In this document: positions 55,610 through 64,000 of the stretch, in pieces | Numbering within the stretch: position 1 is the stretch's first letter | Layout: every line of letters starts with the position of its first letter | Assembly (NCBI GenBank): GCA_030544215.1 | Contig: JARZZO010000006.1 | Location: 50,072,501 to 50,136,500, forward strand | Source: Zantedeschia hybrid cultivar | Lineage: Eukaryota > Streptophyta > Magnoliopsida > Alismatales > Araceae | Direction: 5' to 3' | Length of the DNA: 64,000 nucleotides | Notes under the pieces: generated by a model | What the model was told of the DNA's origin: nothing | Seen by the model: the letters and a program-made list of their open reading frames with translations, nothing else | Database searches by the model: none | Made by a program: the position numbers and the translations under genes

Positions 55610-56975
55610 CAGTTCCTCATCCGGAAACTTTGATCGGATTGGATCAAAACAAGGAAGAGGGTGATGAGCAAGATGTTCCGCAATGTCATAGCCTTTGATT
55701 GCTTTCCGCTGAATATAGATGATATCGAATTGAGAGAGAAAGTTTTGCCATCGTGCTAATCAATCAGTGAGAACAGATTTCTCGAGAAGAAATTTGATAG
55801 GATTCATCCTTGCGATTAGATGGACTTCATGGGCCAGGAAATAATGCTTCAACATCTGAACCACCCATACTAATGTAGCACATGTTTTCTCCATCACGAT
55901 GTATCTCTGTTTTGCAGGATTGAGGAGTTTAAAGAGATAATAGGCTTCCCTCTCCATTCCTTCTTCATCTTCCTGTGCCAGGACAACCCCCTCCGCGTCA
56001 TCCAGGACGGAGATATATATAATCAAAGGTTTGTCCAGAGATGATGGTCTCAAGACAGGAGGACTTGCCAAATATGTCTTCAATCCATCAAATGCCTCCT
56101 GACACTTATCGTCCCAATCGAACTTGACTCTCGGCTTAGTAAGCTCGTAAAACGGCTTACACCTTTGTGAGTGCTGGAAGATAAAGCGGCGAATAAATTG
56201 CAACCTTCCGATCAATCCTCTTAATGCTTTCAAGTTTCGGGGAGGTGGCATCTCTCTGATAGCTTTAGCCTTATTGGGATCGATCTCAATGCCCCGTTTG
56301 ATTACGATGAATCCTAATAACTTACCTGATGAGACACCAAATACGTATTTCTTAGGATTCATCTTCAATTGGTATTCTCTTGACCTTTTCAAAACTCTCG
56401 CCAATACCCTGGCATGTTGAGCTTTAGTCTTAGATTTCACTAGCAGATCATCTACACACTTCTAAATCAATGTGCATGATGTCCTGGAATATAGCCATCA
56501 TAGCCCTCTGATAAGTGGCTCCAGCATTTTTCAGTCCAAATGGCAAAACAACATAATAATAAGTGCCCAAAGGTGTAGTGAACGACGTCTTCTCTTGGTC
56601 CTCTTCTGCCAAACGAATCTGATTATACCCTGAGAATCCATCTATAAATGAGAGTGTTTCATAACCAGTTGTGTTGTCAATGAGTACATCTATGTGAGGC
56701 AGTAGAAAACTGTCTTTAAAACATGCCCGATTCAAATATTAAAAGTCAATGCAAATCCTGACCTTCTCATCCTTTTTCATAACCAGGACTATATTTGCCA
56801 CCCATTATAGATAGAGAATAACTCTAATAAATTTGGCTTTATGCAATTTATCGACCTCTTCTTTTATCTGAGGGTGGAATCGCCATAATTTCTGCTTGAC
56901 CGGGTTAGCTCCTAATTTCAACGTTAATAGGTGCTCTACTAGGGAAGAATCTAACCCCGGCATATCTTCATAGCT
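55610..56975 (-). pseudogene. Tat B reverse transcriptase and RNase H
   Basis: The frame 56,735-56,448 has the fingers/palm blocks LPHIDVLIDN, SFIDGFSGYNQI and YYVVLPFGLKNAGATYQ. At the YVDD active site (about 56,445-56,460) a two-base-type deletion removes the tyrosine codon and shifts the frame: LEVCR then stop, where Tat A reads YVDDLL. The 56,440-55,760 frame continues with LGFIVIKRGIEI, LRGLIGRLQFIRRF and the RNase H (YISVLDDAEGVVLAQ, EKTCATLVWVVQ), to a TGA at 55,757. Sequence between 56,975 and 56,735 is coding-like with stops. Inactive copy. Confidence 0.9.
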
Positions 56976-57236
56976 TTAGGCGAAAGTGTCCTTATAGTCT
57001 CTGAGAACTTGAACCACTGCCTCCTCATCTATTTCAGAAAGATTTTCACTGACGAGGACAACCTTAGGTTCGTCTTCAGCTCCTAGATTAATCTCTTTGG
57101 TAGGCTCTTCTACGGCAGCTGAGGGTTCATCAATTCTCTTCACTCCACTAGCATACGCCACAACCGCGTCCTCGTCAACTTCCTCATCTTCAATAATGGG
57201 GTCTTTCTCGTGTAACAATTCATACACCCCATACCC
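56976..57236 (-). pseudogene. Tat B acidic linker before reverse transcriptase
   Basis: A frame of about 100 codons: GYGVYELLHEKDPII, an acidic run, EPTKEINLGAEDEPK and VVQVLRDYKDTFA. The last block is the usual lead-in to Tat-clade reverse transcriptases. The solo LTR at 57,237 splits the GYGVYELLHEKD region; its first part is on the far side at 58,787. Confidence 0.75.
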
Positions 57237-58781
57237 TGTTAGTCTTAGGTGGCCTACAAACCAATATGACTTTATAATCTCGTTCATATTTACTAATATA
57301 ATGGCATAATATTCATTGTGTGCAAATCGTATTAATTATCATCTCATAATGAAGTCCGTGAATATGTGCGATAGTGATCAGATTATGATGAGATAATACT
57401 AGTGAGACTGATGACTTAAACACACATATTCTTAACCGTTCCTAGTCGGAGAATATCCGAGAAGGACATCGGATATCCGATTAGACTAGTACAGATTACT
57501 CCTGCTCATATGATGAGGGTGACTGATCTCATAGTCACTTGTGTGGAGACACTAAGGCGAATCTGTAGGTGCTCATTGGAGAATGAGTTCACTGAACTGA
57601 TCTGACTGAATCGCTGGATGGTATTGTACCTCACTGTCATCCAGCTTGATTCTATTGTCGCAGTTGTGTGGATGGTCCTCGGACATGAGACACTAAGGAC
57701 ACCATGACAGTAGACTTCTGTGCTTTGACCTTGGTTTATGAATCTCTAGCCACGGGATTCTAAACAGCCAAAGATTGGGTACAGTAGAATACCGTCGAAG
57801 GGAATTGTGTGTCAATAAGGAATCATTCGTCGGTACTTAGAGAGAGAATGCTCTAGGAAGGATGCGCAGAAATCCCTGGCTAGGGCAGACGATAATATCG
57901 GGAAAGGAGTTTTTCGATATTCATCAGCGGCATCCAATCCAAGTGAGTCGACCGGTTAGGGTTTGACAGCACGCCATACCCTGAGTTGACTCGAGAGCAT
58001 TGTACGAATGAAGGATTATATCCATGTGGTAACTGTCGGCAGAAAGGTTCTAAGAGTGGGTTACTTAACCCCGATACCTTCCGGGTTCACGCGGTGTTGC
58101 TTGGCACCCAACGTGATCAGAGGCCCGATCGAATTCGATGTGCGACATCAATTCGATTGATTAATTAATTAATAAAGAGTTATTAATTGATTAATAAAGC
58201 CAGTGAGGAGTCACTGGGCTTATTGGGCTATTAACCGGACTGGTAATTGGGCCTAGAGGGTCACACGCAAATGATTCTTAAGGCGATGGATAAATAAGTG
58301 GGTTTTATACAAACCGGGAGTTTTTATGAAAAATCACGCAGTTAGTATAAAATGTAGCGAACGGGCTGAGCAGGCCAAGCTGCTGCTAACCCTAGCCGCC
58401 CCTCCTCTATTTCTCTCTCTCTCTGGCGTCCCAGACAGATCCGGATCTGCTTCGCCGCTTCTTCGACTCCCGTTCAACAGGAAATCGTCTGTGCGTTGCG
58501 GCGATAGTTGCGGCGACCGGCGGAGGTTTCATCTGCGAAGAACAAGGAACGTAAGGATATCCGTCGCGAGGAGGATTGCGTGGACTCCGCTAGAGGCCGG
58601 CGCTTGTGCAGCTTGCGATGTCGCACCAACGGAAGCAAACGGTTGCGGATTCAAATCCGCACACAGTAAGATCCGATTATCTGATAATCCAGTTTTTAGA
58701 TTTTTTGAAACATGAACGGATCTCCAATTTTATTTTTATTTCCGCTGCGCAGGAGATCTGGAGAAACCCGAGAACCCAACA
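57237..58781 (+). mobile_element. Solo Copia LTR nested in Tat B
   Basis: A 1,545-bp solo LTR of the Copia 1 family (TGTTAGTCTTAGGTGG to GAACCCAACA). Flanks are TACCC (57,232-57,236) and TACTC (58,782-58,786), a TSD with one change. Tat A shows the empty site at about 35,945. Confidence 0.9.
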
Positions 58782-58786
58782 TACTC

Positions 58787-59089
58787 GTCATCGACTAACT
58801 CATCAAGTTCACATTCTTCTGGCATCTAAATGGGATTCTCTAACAGCTGGAGAATCTGAGAACACGAAAGGCATCTTAAAGCTAGATCATGGAGGTATCT
58901 ATCTGGAACTTGTCTACCCTTAGACTTCCTAGACTTCCTAACCTGACTAACTTCACTAGACTTCCTATAACTAGACTCTCTATCTTGACCGAATGAAGAT
59001 AAAGAAGGATAAAAATCAAGGAATACAGGATGTGATATAGATAAATCCTCCAGAGAGGAGGGGCAAAGCAGATCTAGAAGAGAATCTTT
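58787..59089 (-). other. Tat B linker fragment
   Basis: Coding-like, broken minus-strand sequence matching 35,955-36,240 of Tat A. It joins the unassigned domain to the acidic linker. Confidence 0.5.
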
Positions 59090-59971
59090 TCAGAGTGACC
59101 CGCGCGATGGGGTATATTTGGACAGGTAATATGATGTTTCCTCAACGAGGATACGAGAGGAGGGAGTTGCCAAATTTGCGTTTTTTTTTTTTTTTTTTTT
59201 GAGATTATTGGAGTTTATCATAAAACAAGAGTAAATCTGGAAAGGAGGAAAATGAGAAGGTAACGGCACCAGGGCCAAAGGATTAAGGGGATCATACAAT
59301 AGTATGTCCCAGATCAGATCATGGATCCTCTCAAGATCGAGAGGAATCTGAGAAATTAGGTCCCGATGGGACAAAGTAACCATGATGGGCAAAGCCCGAG
59401 GAATATCTTCAATGATGACCCTCGACCAAGTCGGGGTCAGGAGCAGAGAGCGGAATAGGGTATGGAGGGTGAAAACATGATGGGGATAGGTTCCCCTCCA
59501 GAGAAGATGAGTAGTGAATCCAGGTTGGTAGGGGTCATCAGGCTCCCCGTCGTTTGTCTCTTTATTTAGCAAAATTCTCATATCAAAAATGGCCCCACGT
59601 CCTTCAAACAACTCATCAATCAACAGAGGCCACTTTGGTTTTGAGGGATCAAGGAACAACCTATTCAGTGCAATGTACAGGTACCATGTGTCGAACCAGC
59701 GGTACCACTCGCACTCCGGATCTTGAGTCTTCCTCCTCTTCATTGGCCACAGAGCCTCTAAGCATTGGTATGTCAGTAGTTCAGAACAGTGCCTGGCTAA
59801 GTCTCTCCCATATATGTCATGTAGGTCGAAGTGAGAAGTGATTACCATCGTGTTATCATTGTTATGATTAACCACGGGTCCCTTAATAAAATGTGTATAT
59901 AAGGTCCAATTTAAGGGATCCCAGTTTTCTTTGCACGGGGTGGTCATAGTCTTCCAGATTTTCTGACCATC
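59090..59971 (-). pseudogene. Tat B unassigned domain between G-patch and polymerase
   Basis: A 285-codon open frame, the longest intact one in this region: HFDLHDIYGRDLARHCSELL, YQCLEALWPMKRRK, a Trp/Tyr-rich part (ECEWYRWFDTWYLYIALNR), WPLLIDELFEGRGAIFDM, LWRGTYPHHVFTLHTLFR and WSRVIIEDIPR. A poly-lysine run from an A tract (near 59,180) follows. Tat A keeps a shorter copy at 36,477-36,836. I cannot assign a family. The conservation of the same blocks in two separately decayed elements suggests it was once a functional part of the polyprotein. Confidence 0.6.
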
Positions 59972-60468
59972 TTTATCTTCCTACTGCTGAACAATGTGTC
60001 GTCTCACCTTCGCTAGCCTATAGCCTAGACCATTACCAGGTATCTTTCTGTTGTCTTTGATAGGCTTGGTTCTGTCCTACAATTGTGTACCCAGGCCTTT
60101 TCCAGGTTGATAACCACCTTTCATCATGATGTCCCAGCCATGGGTACTCACACCCTTCCCCCTTTTAACAGCCTCAACTGGACAAGGAACAAGTATAGTG
60201 GCTTTCAAAGGATCAGCCGAGGGAGAACAAACCTGTAATACCGACAGAATGGGTTTTCGGCCAAATAGAGGAGTCGTTTTGGTGTTCGAAGAATGAGCAG
60301 CAGTAAGGATTGGCACGCTTGTCACTTTAATGATTTGTCCCTTATAAGGAAACTTAAGGCATTGTTGGTTTGTGGAAGGTATGGCCTTAAGGGATTTGAT
60401 GTAGGGATGTTCAAGGATGCCTTTTAAAGTGGGGTCGATCTCCAAGATGTGGAACTCTACCTCGGCAT
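59972..60468 (-). pseudogene. Tat B protease tail and G-patch
   Basis: The minus frame from the insertion edge reads EVEFHILEIDPTLKGILEHP and AIPSTNQQCLKF, the C-terminal part of a Tat-clade retropepsin after the active site (the DxG site is beyond the window). About 70 residues later comes a G-patch signature, MKGGYQPGKGLGTQL. The frame breaks near 60,077, and the remaining GLGYR-like block is near 60,020. The G-patch binds RNA and is a marker of the clade. Confidence 0.8.
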
Positions 60469-62021
60469 TGTTAGTATTAGATGGTCTCAAAGCCAATCCG
60501 ATACTGTGTACTTATTTAGATTATTAATAAATGGCAATAATTCATTGTGTGTAATTAATTCGATCTCTGTTTATCGTATCACGATGAAGTCCATGAACAT
60601 GTGCAATAGTCTTCGGATTATGATGAGATCATAATTACGGGACCGAAGACAAATAAACACATGTTCTTAATTGTTCCTAGTCATAGGATGTTTGAGATAG
60701 GACATCAAACATCCGGATAGACTAGTATAGGTTACTTCAGCTCATATGATGAGGGTGACTGATCCTATAAGTCACTTGTGTGGAGACACTATGCTAGACC
60801 TATGGGTGCTCATTGGCGAATGAGTTCACTGAACTGATCCGACGATGAATCGCTGGATGGTAATCACCTCACTGTTAACCAGCTCGATTCATTTGTCACG
60901 GTTGCGTGGATGATCCTTGGACCTGAGACGCCAAAGATATCTTGTTGGTAGGTTACTGAACTTTGACCTTGACTAACGAATCCCTAACCATGGGTTATCA
61001 ATAAGTCAAGCGATCGGGTTCAGGGAATTGCCCTCGAAGGTAATTGTGTGTTCAATACGGGATCATCCGCTCTCGGTAATTTGAGGGAGAATGTTCTGGG
61101 AATGATGCGCTTAAAGTCCCTGGCCAGGGCGGACTCTGTAACCGATAAGGAGTTATCGGATTCAGATTAGCAGCATCTGATTCAAGTGAATCGACCGAAT
61201 GGGGTTTAACAGTAAACCGTGCCCTAGGTCGATTCGGGAACATTGCACGGATGAAGGATTATATCCGCGCACTAACCGATGACAGAAAGGTTCCAATAGA
61301 GGGTTGCGATAACCCCAGTGTCATCCAGGATCACGCGATGTTGCTTGGCATCCAACGTGATCGGCAGTCCGTCCAAATTTATTGTGGGACATTAAATTCG
61401 GTTGATTAATTGAATATAAGGATATTAATTAATTCAGTGGGTCAGTAAAGGGTTACTAGACTTAATGGGCTATTAACTAGACTGGTATTTGGGCCTAGAG
61501 GGTCACACGCAAATGGTTTTCAAGTCGATAGATAATCCAACAGGATTTCGGTTAAGTCTAGGTTTTTATGAAAAACCGCAAACTGACTTATTATAAAAGA
61601 ACGGATTTTACGTCCGGGGCTAGCAACCCTGACCTAGCCGTCATTCGTTCTTTCTCTCTTTCTTTCTCTTATGGGCGTGCGGTTCCCGATTGCTCTGCCT
61701 TCCGTCCTATGGGAGAATCAGAATCCGCATGTCACGGCGGATTACGCGCAGCCAGACGGGATCTACGAACGCCGCAGCGAGCGAGGAAGCGAGGACAATC
61801 CATCGCGATGAGAACCGCGTGGATACCGCTAGAGGTCGGGCATTTGCGCGACTTGCGGCATTGCTCCGACGGAACCGGAAAAAGAACGCGGATTCGAATA
61901 CGTGCAAGGTAAATCCGATTTACTCCGGTTTTATTTCTACGACCGAAACGGGACAGATCCGATCCCGAATATTTTATTCGGCTACGTTTTTCGATTGGAT
62001 CCCGACACAGCGATCCCAACA
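60469..62021 (+). repeat. 5' LTR of Copia element 4
   Basis: A 1,553-bp LTR, TGTTAGTATTAGATGG to GATCCCAACA. A TTATAAAAG promoter box lies near 61,591. The 44,710-type shadow frame recurs here at 61,690-62,085 and is not a gene. Confidence 0.9.
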
Positions 62022-62022
62022 G

Positions 62023-62042
62023 TGGTATCAGAGCCAGGTTCC
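62023..62042 (+). other. Primer-binding site of Copia element 4
   Basis: TGGTATCAGAGCCAGGTTCC, complementary to initiator tRNA-Met, one base after the LTR. Confidence 0.9.
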
Positions 62043-63672
62043 ACTGTGTTTTGCCGTTTCGGTCTCCAAATTAATACGTTTATAATTGATTCCATGCATA
62101 GTTTAGATTTTAATTACATGTGAGGTGATCATACGATGATTACAACATATTTACTGTAAAATATTGTGATTAAAATCGGATTTTCTTTGGGTTATTTCGT
62201 GTTCTTCGTCTGACGAAGAACGCAGCGCGATGGCATGTTCATAGGCACCCCAAACGTTGGGGATGGCTCGCAGGTACGCGGAGTTCCTCCCATGCGATCG
62301 TCGGTGGTCAGGAGAGTCCTTGGCCGGCAATGGGAGGAGGGTCGAGCCCCCTCCTTCTTCCTCATGATGTTTGAAAAACCCACGATCCACCCCGCACCTG
62401 CGCGCAGCTAGGGTTTCCTAGCTGTGCTCGGGTGGGGGGGGCGGGCCCGATGGGCCAGGCCGGGCCCCCGGGTCCAAGCCTGCCCGGCCCTGGGCCCGGA
62501 CCAGGTCCGCGCCCTTGTGGGCGGACCTGGGTCCGAGCCAGGGACCGGCTGGGCTCAGCCCAGGGTCCGGTACGGACCATTGGACCGCTGCCCCTTTTTC
62601 TTTTTTTCTTTTAACCCAATTAAATTCCTATTAAATTGATTATTGACCCATAAATTATAGAAATTTTATTAAAATTTTAAAAAATTGATTTTAATCTGTA
62701 TGATCATTTTATAAGCCAATAATTAAATATTTTAAATAGGAATTAGCTATTTAACAAATGTTGTTAATTAGCTTTTAATCCAAGTGTTAGATTATCTTGA
62801 CATTAAAAAGAATTAATTTAATTGTTAAATTAAAATTAACTAGCATGGAATGTTATAAATGTGTCTATTTGCAGTTAATGTGCGTTTATTTTAATGATGT
62901 ACATTTGATGTATGTTAACTGCTTGTTTGAATTTGATTTAAATTAGCATGTTTAAACTGTAAAATTTTTCGAAAAATTTCTAAATCCAATTTTTGATTGG
63001 TCCTTGGTTTTATTAAACCTGCAATTACTATTATTTTCGAAAATTTTTATTTAGCCATTTGATGCGCAATTCATATGTGGTTTGTTTAACTAAAACACAT
63101 AGTGGTCACGGACGAGCATTATTTGTGGATATGGAATGTGATTGTGTGGTTTATTGTTTATTAATAAATAGAGGTCTGCGAACCTCTCCCTCTCATATTC
63201 CATTGTATTTCTACCTTCCTCCTCGATGTAATCTCCATAAGGCTTCCTTTTTTGAATTATTATGTAATTGAGAATTATGATGTAATTTGATCGAGGCGGC
63301 TGTGCGTGGAGCGAGGATGATCCACAACTGCCGACCAGATGAAAATGATGGAGTTCATTGAATCCATGGGTTTGCAGACTCATGATATAAGTTGTTATAT
63401 TGTGTATGTGTGTGCGTTTGACTGTCTGGCTCAAGTCAAACCGCAGTGCCGTCCATGACCACACTAATGACATGTATGTGATGCGTGTGCTTAATATTTG
63501 CTAGGTTATTAGTATTTATAATATATGCGATATATTTAATACTATCACCTAAGATGAGACCAAACTAAATAAGTAAAACCTTCGTAACAAACTCTAAGTC
63601 GTAACGCGAGTCATTGAGAATGCACCACGTAGCTCTCCATCAATATGATCAATAGAACTTAATTCAGTCATA
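62043..63672 (+). other. 5' leader of Copia element 4
   Basis: Non-coding. It begins with a part shared with 44,994-45,284, then a very GC-rich block (62,425-62,585), an AT-rich block (62,600-63,090) that lacks the large palindrome array of Copia 1, and a segment near 63,100-63,480 that matches 7,140-7,500 of Copia 1 in reverse, including the GTTTGACT/AGTCAAAC hairpin (63,416-63,441). Confidence 0.7.
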
Positions 63673-63989
63673 GCAGATACTATGTGTTTACCCGAGGTCT
63701 GCCATTCTCTGTTGAGAGGATTGTTGATCATGGCATTAGATGCCTTTGGATAAGAGTAGAGGAATGATATAGTTATCCACGTGTTTACTCCGGAACTATA
63801 TTTCTACTTTACTCTGTCACGTATCGATGGTAAAGCTTAGACCGGGGATAATGGTCTACTGTGTTTACCCGGAGCCATTAAACTTGGGAGCCGAAATATG
63901 ATCGGATATTGCAAGGAGTTGCAATTATCATGAGATGATTGCTCTGAGATAGCGGTATGATACTACGTGTTTACCCGAGGTCATACTGT
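63673..63989 (+). ncRNA. Array of four constant-loop stem-loops in Copia 4 leader
   Basis: Hairpins at 63,673-63,702, 63,766-63,802, 63,849-63,880 and 63,952-63,989. The loop core is GTGTTTACCCGAGG or a close variant in all four. The stems differ: GCAGA/TCTGC, GATATAGTT/AACTATATT, TAATGG/CCATTA and GCGGTATGA/TCATACTGT, with G-U pairs in two. The array corresponds in place and number to 6,610-6,930 of Copia 1, whose loop has drifted (GTGCTATCCACAAGG on minus) but is constant within that element. See the Copia 1 entry for possible roles. Confidence 0.7.
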
Positions 63990-64000
63990 GATGCTTGGAA

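Larger units (their letters stand above)
45285..60468 (-). mobile_element. Tat-clade Ty3/Gypsy retrotransposon B, partial
   Basis: A second copy of the Tat A family. From left to right on the plus strand it contains a 3' LTR, a non-coding stretch, two plus-strand (antisense) genes, a T-rich repeat, then integrase, two RNases H, reverse transcriptase, an unassigned domain, G-patch and protease tail on minus. A Copia element cuts it at 60,469, and gag, the rest of the protease and the 5' LTR are not in the window. A solo Copia LTR at 57,237 splits the linker before the polymerase. With at least 13.6 kb of its own sequence it is a giant element, as is usual for this clade. Confidence 0.85.
60469..64000 (+). 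mobile_element. Copia element 4, cut by the window edge
   Basis: The 5' part of a Copia element related to Copia 1, reading left to right: LTR, primer site and nearly 2 kb of leader. The gag start should lie about 200 bases past the edge if spacing is as in Copia 1. It is inserted in the Tat B protease. Confidence 0.85.

Noticed and set aside
1..64000. Independent host gene, satellite array or organelle insertion
   Set aside because: All substantial coding similarity is to retroelement proteins or their cargo; no long tandem satellite, no rRNA/tRNA or plastid/mitochondrial gene was recognised.

Overview
The window is plant nuclear DNA, most likely eudicot and heterochromatic. It holds almost nothing but LTR retrotransposons inserted into one another. 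The evidence is initiator-tRNA-Met primer sites, matching target-site duplications (TSDs), Ty1/Copia and Ty3/Gypsy polyproteins in the domain order of plant lineages, and a G-patch plus a second (archaeal-type) RNase H typical of the Tat clade. No independent host gene, tRNA, rRNA or CRISPR array was recognised.

Layout: two large Tat-clade Gypsy elements lie in the same orientation (pol on the minus strand). Tat A runs from before base 1 to about 37,450. It is split by a Copia element (1,452-10,790, TSD TGCAG) and by a Tekay/Del-like chromovirus (12,895-35,071, TSD AATTG). The chromovirus is itself split by a related solo LTR (15,637-19,591) that contains another solo LTR (15,885-17,667), by a foldback composite (about 20,405-25,671) that contains a further solo LTR (23,192-25,403), and by a second, decayed Copia (28,911-33,991, TSD GATCG). 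Tat B runs from about 45,285 past 60,468. It is split by a solo Copia LTR (57,237-58,781) and by another Copia (60,469 to beyond the window). Between Tat A and Tat B (37,451-45,284) lie old SIRE-like and Tat-like fragments and a broken Copia LTR plus leader.

Points of most interest. (1) The long Copia 5' leaders carry an array of four stem-loops with a constant loop and stems that change sequence but keep pairing; it is seen in two independent elements (6,610-6,930 on minus, 63,673-63,989 on plus). (2) The Tat elements carry plus-strand genes antisense to pol: an intron-containing plant-mobile-domain/coiled-coil gene (49,231-52,189, with the end of a second copy at 1-233), a small uninterrupted two-exon reading frame (47,911-48,463), and a more divergent mobile-domain-like remnant (39,809-41,720). 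(3) There are several families of short palindromes, and an 820-bp inverted repeat linked to a polypurine tract and a poly(A) tail.

Nearly every retroelement reading frame is broken by stops, frameshifts or nested insertions, so autonomous activity from this locus is unlikely. Boundaries backed by TSDs, primer sites or polypurine tracts are good to a few bases; those in 37,451-45,284 are approximate.
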